Source of the DNA: Seminavis robusta | Taxonomy: Eukaryota > Bacillariophyta > Bacillariophyceae > Naviculales > Naviculaceae | DNA: 64,000 bases | Assembly: GCA_903772945.1 (NCBI GenBank) | Contig: CAICTM010000056.1 | Coordinates: 1 to 64,000 of the forward strand | Direction of reading: 5' to 3' | Part shown: positions 22,174-32,658 of the stretch, piece after piece | Numbering within the stretch: the stretch's first letter is position 1 | How the letters are laid out: each line of letters begins with the position of its first letter | Translations under genes and position numbers: made by a program | Notes under the pieces: generated by a model | The model's input: only the letters and a program-made list of their open reading frames with translations | Database searches by the model: none | Told to the model about the DNA's origin: nothing

Positions 22174-23058
22174 CTCAACACTTATCTCGCAAGTCCAGAA
22201 CCTGTACGGAAAGGATCAATTGAAATCAGCAAATGAGGAGGAGACTTGGAACAGGCAGTCAAAAAAGGAAACCAGTATTATTGAGCGAAGAGAAAGGAAT
22301 GAACAAGGACGCAGCTTCAACCGGTTGGTTGGGCTCTATATGTAAACATGAAAACGAAGCAAGGAAGCGATGGCACATGATGCAGCACTCTCGAGTTAGT
22401 TGCAGTTAAAACTGTGCCTATTATAGGAATCAATTGAAAGAAGTCGTGAACAACTGCTGCAGAAGCTATTTGCCGACGCAGTAGCTCTTTGAGTACTACA
22501 ATCTAGACATGGTTTCCAACTTGGAGTTCATCAGGGGTTGAGCCGTGGCAATCTCCTCGAAACATGTGAGTTCAGCAGTAATGGCTTGAAATCGCCCAGC
22601 TAGAGAGTTGATTCGATTCGATGCAACAAAGCTAAAGGTCCAACAGAAGGGATCTGGCTGCCGCTTGGCCCTGGAAACTTCGGGCCCAAGGTGACTTCTG
22701 CAACGATTGACCAGGAATCCCCTAGCTGGTTCAAGTCTAGTAGAAAAGTCAGCAGTCGAAGGAGTTGGCATCCATGGTCCGCGCATGGCTCTGAGGCTTC
22801 GTCGTTTTCCTTGTCATGACCACAAAATTCTTGCAACTGGAGAGTGAGACGTGAATGTAAACCCAAATTTAGAGGTGTTTTGTTGCTACATCAAAAGGGA
22901 CATGGGAAACTCCCCCCCTCCCTTTCCGAGGAGTTCACCAAGAAACCAAAATCACTTCCAATGAAACAAAAACATGGGATACAAGAGTACGTGTTGTCTT
23001 GAATGGCCAATGCACTGGCTTGTCGCGTCGCCTCATTGCATCAGGGTGTGCCTACAAG
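22174..23058. other. Intergenic between convergent genes
   Basis: 885 bp between convergent stop codons. Small open frames on the minus strand have no motif. I see nothing else of note. Confidence 0.5.
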
Positions 23059-24160
23059 CTAGTAGCCACCCTGCCTTCTTCCGCCACCTCGACCGCCTCC
23101 GCGGCTGCCACCACCATAACCATATCCTCCTCCTTGGTTGCGGCCGCCGCCACCATAGCCGTAGCCGCCACCATAGCCTCCTCCATAGTACATCATGCTC
23201 CCGCTCCTTGAACCTGAACCTGACCTGTATCCATATCCATTGTTGTAGCCACCTCCATGGTTGTTGTTGTAGCCTCCACCATAGTTGTTTCCACCTCCAT
23301 AGTTGTTTCCGCCACCATAGTTGTTTCCACCTCCATAGTTGTTGTTTCCTCCGCCACTACCATAGTTGTTTCCACCGCCACCGCTTCCGCCACCACCTGG
23401 GCACAGAAAAGACAACGATAGCCAAAGAATAAGTGTTAAATCCATTCTGTTCCGATGCAACTTCTTTCATGACCAATTCGTCCTGATTCAGATTGCATTG
23501 CTTTGGATTGCTTACCGTAGCCTGCGCTGCCGTAGCCTCCGCCACCGCCGCCACCACCTCCACCTCCATAGCTTCCACCTCCACCTGAAACAGAAATGGC
23601 AATGAGAGAAAAAAGCGCAAATGTGAATTCAAGTCTTACTTGCAAACTTTGTTCCTGCACTGGCTTGTCATCGTCGAAACAGGATGTTTTCAGGTCGCAT
23701 CGAGTTATTCCTTACCTGTCCAAGCCCCACCTGGCAGGCAATAATCTAGACCAGCGTCTACACAGAAAGAAAGAGCGCGACGGTTTGAGATGAAATCGAA
23801 TCTGCAGCCAACCAAACAGTATCAAAGACTTCTGTACTTACTAGGATGACCACGGCAGAATTGGGATAAGTCACCGGCGTTGGCACCATAGACACAGATC
23901 AAACTTCCACGGCAACGGCTGTTCTGACCGTGGCAGTCTCCTTCACAACGACCAAGATTGTACTGACGATTGACAAAGCGGAATTGGGGAAGATTATTAT
24001 TGTAGCCCGTGAGGTCTCTCTCAGCGTTCTTCACAGCAGCAGTCTCATTGGTAAAGTCATGATGGGTAGCATTGCCTCGAAGCGTCCCACGTCCTTCGAC
24101 ACCAACCACAAGGGACGCAAGGAGCATCCATGGAGCGACAATCGTCTTGAGAAACATCAT
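23059..24160 (-). CDS. Secreted Gly/Asn/Tyr-rich protein with CEGDC cysteine module
   Basis: Four exons on the minus strand: 24160-23842, 23730-23716, 23584-23516, 23396-23059, giving 246 residues. All three introns interrupt a codon after its first base and have GT-AG ends. Exon 2 is only 15 nt and encodes (S)GAWT(G). The N-terminus is a signal peptide (MMFLKTIVAPWMLLASLVVGVEG). Residues around 75-110 carry LGRCEGDCHGQNSRCRGSL...C, a diatom extracellular module usually written CEGDCD. The rest is low-complexity: a Gly run, then NNYGGG repeats, then YGYGGG and GGGRGGG. The composition recalls silk, adhesive or wall-matrix proteins. Secretion is well supported; a matrix role is inferred. Confidence 0.88.
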
Positions 24161-25425
24161 GGTCAACGTAACTCAAAGAAGATCACGAAAAGAAAGAACA
24201 AGCAAATGTCCTTCTTTCAAAAGATTTGAGTGATGGCGGTTGATTTGATATTTCGGTATTGTACCTCTACAGCTGGTACCGATACCGCCGATGGTACCCA
24301 ATACCGCTACCGCCTCCTACGGATCTTCAGCACTATCATCCAAAGAAGAACCTCAAAGCGTGTACATGTTGGAGTTTCAGGCATAAATGAGGTGCCAAAC
24401 ATCCGATACCTTAGAGCAGTGCTCGGTGGTGGCTCCAACTAAATAGTGAGGCTGTGTCGCTCGGAGTACCTCTCCCAGTATCCAAGGTACGAGGAAGCAT
24501 GCCAGCCATCGCACTCACTGGTACACATTGGATGACATCAATGCCACCGGTACAAATCAAAGATCTTTCGCCTCTGAAAGATACGGTTGTCACGCTGAGG
24601 TGGTTTGAGCGATGTCTTAATTTTAAAAAGCCAACAGGTCTACATGAATACGCCAGGTGGAAATGCTACCGAACCCTCAGACAGCGAAACATTCTAAAAG
24701 CCAACCGGTTGTTTGGGACAAAGAAATTCGGGAAACAGACGGGTCAGACGACGTTTCGGAGGCTAGCTAGTACTCTATGATACATGGACAATTGCAGCGT
24801 CACCATGAGTGGCGCCGATGATAGCAGATGGCAGGAGTGGTGACGGGTCCACTAGTGCGCCCCATCGCCTTATATTCTTGCCTCAATGACAGGTACTGTA
24901 CATAGCGAATGCTACAGGACATACTATCAAGGTAAGTCTGGGGCATAGATTTTGCTTTTCCAGGCGAGGACGAATAATACAACATGTCCTGTCCATTGTG
25001 TAAGTCCGTCCTTGAGTGCTTTGCTTCCTTTCAGCCACTTTGTCCTCTTTCGCTTTTTCTTTTCCAAAGGCGATATTCTGTACCCTGGCTGCACATGTCC
25101 TGGCCTGCCAAACCAAGATGGAGACATTGGTCCAGTTCTAATGACTATTCAGGTATACAAGCAAAGAATGTTGCAACGACGGGATGGCCATTGCGGACGA
25201 ACAATCAGTAGCTAATCAAAGGGCGGGCAACTGACAAACCAACGACGCCTACTGTATTCAATAGCAAGCTAGTAACACGGTGGCGAGGGTGCCTACTATG
25301 TTGCTACAAACTCAATAAAAGTGTGTTGTGGCGTTAGCTGTTGGGTCCACTTGGTATTCTATCGGTCGCTTCAACAGAGTTGCGTACGTGCTGTACTTCT
25401 CCACCTTGGTTAGAATAGAGAATGA
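24161..25425. other. Intergenic
   Basis: About 1.3 kb with no supported gene. A 108-codon frame at 24454-24780 and small frames near 24950-25215 show no motif. Dense GGTACC/ACCG words lie near 24270-24310. Confidence 0.45.
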
Positions 25426-25895
25426 CTAACCTCCCCAGTTTCGGAGAGTCAAAAAGAGGGTAGCAGCTTGGATGATTCCCAAGTCCTCAAGATTGTCCCC
25501 ATCCATGAGCTTGATACCATTGAACATCAATACCTGTTGGTCTGGGCTGATGTCTTCCTTCATGGCAACCTTTTCTCGTACGTCATCCAGCGTGTCATCT
25601 GGACTGCAGGTAATGGTGATCTTGCGACCAGATTGTATTTGAACGCCAATCTGTAATGTACGTAGTGCATCGTATGTCAATGACAATGGCTCGATTCATG
25701 AGACGATCATCTTTCCGTCAAGCAAGTAAGTGACACACTCACCTCGATTGGCTTTCGCCTATTCTTGATTTTCATCTCGATATATTCTTGCTGTTGTTTT
25801 CTTTGTTCTTCATGGAATCTGTCTAGTGATTTCTTCACCTGAAGATGGTTATGAGACGACCGATATACGGTCGACCCTTTGGTTTTCCTACCCAT
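25426..25895 (-). CDS. Ubiquitin-like protein ending in Gly-Gly
   Basis: Two exons: 25895-25743 and 25650-25426, with a 92-bp GTGAGT...CAG intron in phase 0. The ATG at 25895 is the first in frame, giving 125 residues. Residues 1-51 are a basic, probably helical extension (MGRKTKGSTVYRSS...EEQRKQQQEYIEMKIKNRRKPIE). Residues 52-125 align along their length with ubiquitin: GRKITITCSPDDTLDDV, EDISPDQQVLMFNGIKL, DNLEDLGI, TLFLTLR. The chain stops directly after N-W-G-G, the diglycine position of ubiquitin-type modifiers. It could be a conjugatable Ubl with an N-terminal extension or a Ubl-domain adaptor. Caveat: GGAG|GTTAGT at the stop could act as a splice donor, which would extend the protein. 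Confidence 0.8.
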
Positions 25896-26430
25896 GGTTT
25901 GTCTTGCTGTTTGTCGCTGTCTTTCTCGTTGTGTCGTTGCGTCTTTTATATCGAAAGCCAACTAGCTAGCTAGCACGATATTGAGGCCCACTACTGGTAT
26001 TGTGCAAACTACCACTACATGCTACTCTAGCTATTACTGGGATAAGTCCTTCCCACAAGGATTGAATGATTTGATTCCTGTGGGATGGCCAAAACTATTC
26101 GCAGATTTTGGGATGATGACGGATTCGAGTGAGTGTGGGGAGGTGTGGATGACACCAATGGCGCCATGATCTTCCCGCCGGCTTTCGGCTTCTCTTTTTT
26201 TAAAAAGAATAAACGGATATCAATCTCTAAACACGTTGGAAGCACTCGCCAACCCTTAAGAGGGCGTGTTTGCAAAGTGTCGCATCCTTTGGTATTTACA
26301 TAAACGCACTGCGACTTGGATCCTGCCACAAAATAGATTGGAGGTATAATATCGTTGCCCTTTGGTCACTTGTCTTGCTCCCTCCGAGGTTCTTCTGCAT
26401 CTGCATCTGCTACCGGTAGCTACTACAAAG
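25896..26430. other. Divergent intergenic region
   Basis: 535 bp between two start codons, so it should hold both promoters. It has a CTAGCTAGCTAG run at about 25961-25973. A frame enters from 26362 in phase with the protease but the signal peptide starts at 26431. Confidence 0.45.
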
Positions 26431-29400
26431 ATGATGAAGGTGCTGTGGACCTTTGCAACGGTGCTGGTGTCGCTTCTTCATGAGGTTGACGCTCATGGTC
26501 ACCACCATCACCACCATGATCATGATCATCACGACCACGACGACGAAGAAAAAAGGTATTACCGCCGTCGAACGCTGGTAGGAGCAGACGACCGATGGTT
26601 TGGAGGAGACGACCGAACGTTTGGAAACAACGGTGAATTCACTAAATTCAAAGACTACTTTTTCTCGGGAGCATTTGCAACGGATGGATCTCGCTGTGGT
26701 ACCACTGTCACTGAGGAACAAAAAGAAAAGAGTCAAGAAGCCTACCAAGAATGGTTGAGGCGGAATCCACGCCCCATGGACATTATTTCGGAACAAGTTG
26801 TGACAATCGATGTGTACTGGCAAAATATCCAGGCAAGCGATGGGACCGGTGGAAGTTCCACCGAGATGATTAACGATTCCATCGATGTCCTGAACGAGGC
26901 ATATGCCGACAGTGGCTTTCAATTCAATCTGGTTGCCACGATCGACACGGCGAATGATGCCTACCATACGGCGAGTGTCAACACTCCCGAAGAATTCGCC
27001 ATGAAGGAAGAATTGCGTCGGGGAGACTGTACCAGCTTGAATGTCTACTCGAACGCGCAGCAAGGCTTGCTTGGCTGGGCGACGTTTCCCAGCGATTGCG
27101 ATTTTTTCCAAGAGGATGATGGAGTGGTGATTGACTACCAAACATCCCCCGGTGGCACCACGTCGCCTTATAATCTTGGAGATACCTTGGTTCATGAGGT
27201 TTGTTTCTTTGATTGTACCATTGGCTACAGTGGTGTTTGTGAAGCCAATGTGGCTGACGTCTCGTGCTGATATATTCTTTTGTCTGTCTGTTCAATCTTG
27301 CTGATGGTCGGGTTTTGTCTATAGGTGGGACACTGGCAAGTAAAGTTTTGTCCTTGCATTGGAAGCCGCTTCCCAGCAAGTTTCTAATGTTTCCATTGAT
27401 TGTCTGATTGATAATTCCAGGATGGGTTTGTACCATACCTTTCAGGATGGATGCGTGTAAGATGTTCCTGTCGTCGTGTGCTTGCTTGAGTGATCGTTGC
27501 TTCTGGCCTTTCTGATCCTCTATCTATCTTCCCGCATTGCAGAGGCGATGGAGACTTTGTCGATGATACGCCACCAGAAGCGGAACCAGACTATGATTGT
27601 GAAATGAATCGCGACTCGTGCGGGGATGGACTTCCGCAGGACGACGTTACGAATTACATGGTGAGTTGATGTGGAAGAAGAAGAGCGCGTTCCTACCGTA
27701 TTGAAACAGACTCACAGCTTTGCTTCGCCATGACAACCTGTAACAATAGAACTACGGAAATGACCTTTGCTTGAATCATTTCACACCTGGAGTGAGTTCG
27801 AGGGTTCCATGTTTTCGTGGCCTCGGTTTGGGCTTCTAAAGACATCCCCACCCACTTACTTCTTCAATCAACTCACCACATGATTCTTCGCCAACTCCTG
27901 CCTACCAGCAAAACATTAGGATGCGGGCTCAGTGGGAAATGTTTAGGTGCGTTGGTACTTCGTGCAGTTCTCGGTGTTCCGTGTTCCACTGGCTAGCCAG
28001 CAGAGGCATCTCACTATTCGCTATTTAGAGGTTCTGCTGTCGCCACTCCTGTACCAAGTGTTGCTCCAGTAGCAGCTCCTGTTCCTGCTCCTGTAGCGGC
28101 TCCTGTTGCAGCTCCTGTAGCGGCTCCAGTTGCTGCCCCTGTGGCTTCCCCTGTGGCTTCCCCAGTTGCTGCCCCGGTTGCTGCCCCTGTTGCTGCCCCT
28201 GTTATGGCTCCCGTTCCGGCTCCTACTGACGCTCCTATTCCAGGTAGGTCGAACAAGGATGACGCTTTCCCTTTGATCAAGTATTTTGCACGGTCTGTGT
28301 TCTAAACTTTCTCCTTTCTGACTTTCGTTTCGTTACGCCGATAGCACCGGTCCCAGGTAAGAATTGCTTTAACGCCATTCCAAGCGTGCCACGAATCCGG
28401 TCTCTAAAGTCGCTGTAAACAACCCAAACCAATCGCCAACTCAATGAACTCATGGTCCAATTCCAGGTACGTTGATGGGCACCATCGTCTGAATACACAT
28501 CCAACGAAACAATCAATTGATGCTTTTGTCTGCTTTCCTCTATCACTGGTCCTACGGCAGCGCCAACACGAGGACCGTCTCCGGCCCCAATCCCAGGTAC
28601 GACTACCGCTGGCATCATGAACAAGGAGAATCACAGAGGTATCATCGAATTCTGATCTTTTCCCGTGTTAACGATTTTCCAGCACCCAGTCCTGCCCCAA
28701 CTCCTGGTAAGAGGAATGCCTGTATCTTGAAGTTCAAAAATGAGGTCGCGGAGCTCAAACCTTGGTTGATTCGACTCTTGTTGTGGCATCGGCATCTCAG
28801 CCCCTGTAGCTCCTGGAGATTGCCCCGCTGGATTTTCAAAATATAGATTGAGCCTGACAACTGATCGATTTGGAAATGAAGTTCGTTGGACTCTCCGATA
28901 CAAATGCTACGGAACCACTGCACTGAGTGGTGGTCCATACGCAAACAGTCAAACGTTTACTGCGGAAAAATGCCTTGAAAGCGATGAGCAGTTCGAATTT
29001 ACCATTCAAGACGATTCTTGTGATGGCCTCTGCTGTACTTATGGTAACGGGCGCTATTCCATGACATTTGATGGCACACCTGTTGGTGACGGCGCGCAAT
29101 ACACTTGTTCCGATTCACACGTCTTTGGGGATGCTTGCCAAAACACACCAGCCCCGACACTACCAATAGGGACATCGCCAACTGAACCAATCTGCTTCTC
29201 TAGCAATGGAAAAGTTTCCGTTCAGCAAAAGGGTACCACTCACATGAAACGCCTTGAGATCGGAGATGCCGTTCTAACCGGCAGTGGTTCCTACAAGCCA
29301 ATTTACGCCATGGCCCACAGAAACACAACAGTCAATGCGGAATTCTTACAGATTCATACACGAGATCATCCTGGAGAGCCCCTTGAATTGTCCGGGGAAC

Positions 29401-29978
29401 ACATGGTCTTTGTCTCGGGCAAGACCAACCCTGTTAGAGCCGACTCTGTCGTCCCTGGTGACCAACTCAAAACCATTGACAGCAACGCTTCCACCGTGAC
29501 AAAGATCAACAAGGTTCAAAGAAAAGGTCTCTTTGCACCTTTGACACCGGACGGGACCCTTGTAGTGGATGGTGTCGTTGCGTCTGCTTATGTGTCCTTA
29601 CAAGAAAATGCAACTGAGTTTATTCAATTGCAAAATGGTCGAAACACGGGTATCTCCCAGCATTTCATGACGCACATGTGGTTGGCTCCAGTACGAATCG
29701 CTTGCATTGGCGTTTCTTCCTCCCTCTGCCAGTCCTACAATGAAAATGGACTGGCCCGGTTTGTAGAGTTGGGATTTGCCTTTGCCAGATTTGCAAACCG
29801 ACAGATACTTCCTGTACAAGTACTGCTACTTGCACTCTGTATGATGACCCTTGGGCCATTCTTCTTCTTAGAATGGCTCGTTGGGCCAACTTGGGTCCTT
29901 CCAGTTATACTTCTGGGAGTTGCCCCCTTTGTGGCAAGACGCTGGTTAGGACTTCCAAAGAAACGAAAAGTTGACTAG
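26431..29978 (+). CDS. M43 metalloprotease / Pro-Val-Ala linker / Cys-rich module / Hint / membrane anchor fusion
   Basis: Eleven exons: 26431-27198, 27325-27335, 27421-27456, 27543-27660, 27750-27791, 27909-27946, 28029-28243, 28345-28356, 28561-28596, 28683-28706, 28801-29978; 825 residues. All junctions keep frame. A signal peptide (MMKVLWTFATVLVSLLHEVDA) precedes HGHHHHHHDHDHHDHD. The pappalysin-type M43 domain has LGWATFP, GVVIDY and, after splicing, VHEVGHWMGLYHTFQDGC (HExxHxxGxxH) and Met-turn TNYMNYG. An APV linker follows, then a beta module (FTIQDDSCDGLCCTYGNGRYS). From PICFSSNG on it resembles Hedgehog Hint: Cys nucleophile, LEIGDAVL, LELSGEHMVFV, GLFAPLTPDGTLVVDGVVAS. Two hydrophobic segments end the protein. 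Exon 2 is 11 nt and its intron is GC-AG. I infer a membrane-held protease released by Hint self-cleavage. Confidence 0.9.
28029..28243 (+). repeat. 12-bp tandem repeat encoding A-P-V-A linker (exon 7)
   Basis: Exon 7 of the protease-Hint gene is made almost wholly of GCTCCTGTTGCT-like 12-bp units encoding APVA or variants (ASPV, APVM, APVP). Neighbouring tiny exons encode the same kind of peptide, so the linker grows both by slippage within exon 7 and by exon copying. Confidence 0.85.
28455..28466 (+). other. Candidate relict or cryptic 12-nt exon
   Basis: GTCCAATTCCAG followed by GTACGT has the same length, phase (1-1) and sense (G-P-I-P-G) as the functional 12-nt exon at 28345-28356. It is preceded by CATG where an AG acceptor is expected. 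It splits the unusually long 204-bp intron into 98 and 94 bp, normal sizes for this gene. It may be a dead exon or one spliced in at a non-canonical TG acceptor. Confidence 0.55.
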
Positions 29979-30706
29979 CTGGCTTGCTGGCTTTGGCGTG
30001 TCAAGTTGTGGCTTGTGATATTATGCTAAAACAACTTTCGTTTGGTTCTATCCTCGTGCCTTGTGATTGCTATTGCGTTCGTTGCGTTCGTTGAAGCAAC
30101 TTAGCGAAGTAAAAGGCAACTCTAGCTACTGGTACTTGGTACCCACAGTTGGGGTGAATGCTACAGCAGTTTCTTCATTTCTTTCCACTTACGAGGTTCC
30201 ACAGTGCGTTGATCCATGAACTACTAAGAGAGGAGATTGTTGCTCCACCGAACAAGTTGAAGTGCCAAGCAATCTTTCAGGCTCGTTACTCTCCATTATT
30301 TGTGATCCGCTTCCACCAGTGAAATCGATGATTGGAAAAGCAAATGGATTGAATGATTCAATCATTCCATGAGAGGAGGCACGTTGTAAGTACTTCAGCC
30401 AAGTGCTTGGCTGGTAGTTTAGTGAGGAGGCGAGAGGCCGATGTTAGATATCTACGGCAGATATGCACGTACAATAGATGCCGCAGTTTTGACACAGCGA
30501 GGAGTGGATTTGTGACCGTTGTTTCCTCTTCGTACCGTACAACAAGTTTACAAAAGATACTTAAGCTGGTGCAAAAGATACTTAAGTAGACTGGTGTCAG
30601 TCCCAGAATGCCAACGAATTTTATTTCACCTCGATGAAGTTTGAAAGTCGAGGTCGACGAGAAACAAACCTCATCAGCTCCCCATCACAACAAGCCACCT
30701 TTCAAG
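29979..30706. other. Intergenic
   Basis: About 730 bp with no supported gene. A frame entering at 30641 is in phase with the next gene but its first ATG is at 30707. I see no other feature. Confidence 0.5.
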
Positions 30707-32191
30707 ATGGCGCCCCCCAGCGAAAACTACTACGATGAACAGGACGAGGAGACGCATGAGATCGAGGCCCTGATTACCTCCGACGAGTCTGCCGAGAGCC
30801 GATTGCAGCAGCAACATCAGTCGTCACAACAGAGACTACGCCGACCATTCAGTTCTTGTCTGGTGCTGATTGTGGCCCTCATCATTTCTGTGTTCAGTGG
30901 CTCGCTGGGATTTCTTTGGGGCCGTCGACAACAAAGTCCTCTCTCTGCTTCAACCTCAGTCAAATTGGATGAGGACAATGACACTCCTATCGGCGTCGCT
31001 AGCTCTAGTATCCCAGACAAGACTACAACCACAACATCTTTGTCTCCGTCAGCGCAACCGACCACAACTATTTCGGTGCAACCGACAAATACTATTACGG
31101 CTCCACCAACCCCGACTAGTACCATTACTTCCCAGACCATCAAACAGCAACAGATCGACAACTTTCGCCGCGGCAATGGCCTCATGTTGAACTTTCACAT
31201 TGTCCATCACGGTGGGACGACGTTTTGCCAGGTGATTGGAAGACATCTCAAAGCGCCAACCTTTGCCTGCTTGGGGCCTAAACCAGAAGATCACGTTGGA
31301 CCGGATTACCCAAAGATCAGACCGTGGAAGTATAATGACACCGATGACAGGATTCAGAACATTCGACAATACTTCAATATGATCTCCTGGGAATTTATGA
31401 TACCGCCGGGCAGTGGCAAGAATCAAATCAACGAGACGAACTGGGAGCATCCACAGTTGGTATCCGTGTTTGTCATCCGAGAGCCCATCAGTCGAACTTT
31501 GGCAGGTAAGAAGAATGGGAACGTCGCTTTGCTACTGTGTTTATAATACCTGTCTTCCTGACGAGACGTGGACTTGCGATTGCCGTGTAGGCGACAGATT
31601 TGTTGACAACAACTGGCCCAATCTCCATACCAACGGGACTCTTGAGGAGGTAAGAGCGATCAGCTATGACACTGGTCGAAGAAGCTGCATCAATTGTACT
31701 CGTACTCATAATCATTTACTGATCCACAAAACGCGATGACACTCTAGTGGATGGAATTTGCCAACGCCGACAAGCACACCGACAACTACGCTCTCCGGGT
31801 ATTGGCCGGCCCCGACTGCTGCAATGGAACGCACACGGATAGAAGTCACTTCGAGCGTGCTCGAAAACAAGTCAGTCGGTTTACGTTTGTCCTAGATATT
31901 GAGTGCTTGGATGCTGGCATGGCGGAATTGGCCAGAGTTCTGGACATTGACCTGGGCCCACCCGACAACAAACCAAGAAAGTCGCACAATCACAAACCAC
32001 CGAGTGAGCGCATTCCTTACAGGGAGGTCTACGATTATCTCCTAGAGAGGAACAAGTTAGATATTGAACTCTATGAATGGGCCAAGGCTCGGAGCTTGGT
32101 AAATTGTTCCGAGTTGGCATTGGCACAAACGATGAATGTGACTAGTGGGGCACCTGACAATCAGTCTATCAAGGAGAGCAATCATCCATGA
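30707..32191 (+). CDS. Golgi-type sulfotransferase-like protein
   Basis: Three exons: 30707-31505, 31591-31649, 31748-32191 (GTAAGA...TAG twice; joins phase 1 and phase 0), 433 residues. A cytosolic acidic/Gln-rich tail precedes a membrane anchor at about residues 52-70 (SSCLVLIVALIISVFSGSLG), typical of type II Golgi enzymes. A Thr/Pro-rich stem follows. LNFHIVHHGGTTFCQVIG sits where the 5'-phosphosulfate (PAPS) loop of sulfotransferases lies, with HHGGTT in place of the usual PKTGGTT. VSVFVIREPISRTLAG matches the 3'-phosphate binding site (R-x-P-x-x-R). The rest has FTFVLDIE and a charged C-terminus. It should transfer sulfate to glycans in the Golgi; the missing loop Lys (His here) makes activity uncertain. 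Confidence 0.82.
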
Positions 32192-32658
32192 CGTGTGCAG
32201 CAATCTTTGACTCTCCAGTCCGATGCCGCGTGAAAGATGCCGATGTAAGCACAACAACAGCCATTGCTTTGCTATGATCAAGACTTCAAGGACACATCTG
32301 GTGCAACGGAAGACTGCTCAAAGAAAAGAATGGAGAGAGAAGGCACATGAATAGTCGCAAGTTTCATTGAGGCTCACAATCAAAAGGTGTAGTAACAGTA
32401 TATTTAAGATGTAATCGTTCTAGCCCTGGCTTGCTAGCTAGCTGCCGGCGTAGCAGCAAGTATGGTACGCGGCCCACCAAGGCTCACTGTGGTTTGATCT
32501 AAATAATCATGAATCTAAAGTGTTATAATACAGTACTACTACAATAGGACGCGAATTGTTGCCGCCGCAAACGTGAGACCGCCATGGTCCTTTCGCTCAG
32601 GTCCATAAATGAGATACCATCGCAGCAATTCGATGGCAGCCGGTTTTTGATACCGAGA
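32192..32658. other. Intergenic; left edge of segmental duplication
   Basis: 467 bp. The duplicated segment begins near 32412 (TAATCGTTCTAG). Nothing coding is certain, although the homologous tail of the FG-rich paralogue (AIELLRWYLIYGPERK, minus strand, about 32630-32583) lies just beyond that gene's stop. Confidence 0.5.

Noticed and set aside
23193-23432. Low-complexity frames opposite and in other phases of the Gly-rich exon
   Set aside because: Any phase of a GGTGGAGGT-type repeat is open; only the minus-strand phase joins with the upstream exons.
24454-24780. 108-codon frame
   Set aside because: Basic C-terminus but no domain, and no upstream or downstream exon could be linked.
28014-28280. 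Antisense Gly/Ala/Thr-rich frame opposite the linker exon
   Set aside because: It is the mirror of a GCTCCTGTTGCT repeat; splice sites and phases support the plus strand.
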